Assembly (NCBI GenBank): GCA_000961725.1
Contig: LADS01000001.1
Location: forward strand, 1 to 64,000
Direction of reading: 5' to 3'
Origin: Desulfobulbaceae bacterium BRH_c16a
Lineage (GTDB): Bacteria; Desulfobacterota; Desulfobulbia; Desulfobulbales; Desulfocapsaceae
Length of the DNA: 64,000 nt
Both the position numbers and the translations under genes were made by a program. The notes below the pieces were generated by a model that did no database searches, was not told the origin of the DNA, and saw only the letters and a program-made list of their open reading frames with translations. Below, one piece after another: positions 64,000 through 64,000 of the stretch; position 1 is the stretch's first letter; every line of letters starts with the position of its first letter.

Positions 64000-64000
64000 A

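Overview
The window looks like chromosomal DNA of a Gram-negative anaerobe, most likely a Desulfobacterota (Desulfobulbales-like) bacterium. This is inferred from gene content: a split glycine dehydrogenase in a gcv-lip operon, a chemoreceptor with a C-terminal hemerythrin domain like DcrH of Desulfovibrio, a stand-alone molybdopterin enzyme, many hybrid histidine kinases, and outer-membrane genes. No rRNA, tRNA or CRISPR array is visible. Gene density is high. The only clear mobile DNA is an IS630-type transposase fragment at the left edge and a 147-bp palindromic, MITE-like element near 10.8 kb.

Layout. 1-3 kb: transposase remnant, methyltransferase, NlpC/P60 lipoprotein, MipA/OmpV porin-like protein. 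3-8.8 kb: three-gene RND efflux operon on the minus strand. 9-12.2 kb: GtrA-like flippase, sugar-nucleotide-type epimerase, the palindromic element, a 55-residue ORF, and a protein with a C-terminal J domain. 12.3-15.3 kb: a two-RCK potassium channel and an unusual bactofilin-AAA+ ATPase fusion. 15.5-22.2 kb: a perfect sigma70 promoter, then an Lrp/AsnC regulator, gcvT, gcvH, gcvPA, gcvPB, lipB and lipA. This operon makes the glycine cleavage proteins and the lipoyl cofactor for GcvH; the L protein is not here. 22.2-29 kb (minus): a PhnDCEE-type phosphonate/phosphite importer, a glycerol-1-phosphate dehydrogenase homologue and an ABC-2 exporter.

29-40.6 kb: a symporter-like hybrid kinase with a small membrane partner, a cytoplasmic molybdopterin oxidoreductase, a second hybrid kinase with a periplasmic binding domain, and polyphosphate kinase. 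40.8-50.9 kb: an NfeD-slipin pair, a GGDEF diguanylate cyclase with an I-site, an SH3 lipoprotein, a DUF486 protein, a secreted glycosidase-like protein, the hemerythrin chemoreceptor and a PilZ protein. 51-55.3 kb: glycosyltransferase, inositol-phosphatase-like enzyme and LtaS-like phosphoglycerol transferase, probably for envelope polymers.

55.3-62 kb (minus): a solute/sodium symporter with a small subunit, ended by a good rho-independent terminator. Next come a Yip1-like membrane protein, a membrane PAS protein fused to a DnaQ-type exonuclease, and a cNMP/CBS/DUF294 protein. The right end holds an EamA transporter, a glycine-zipper lipoprotein and the 3' end of an unknown gene.

The least conventional pieces are the bactofilin-AAA+ fusion and the receptor-exonuclease protein beside the symporter. 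Domain calls come from reading motifs by eye; no database search was run.
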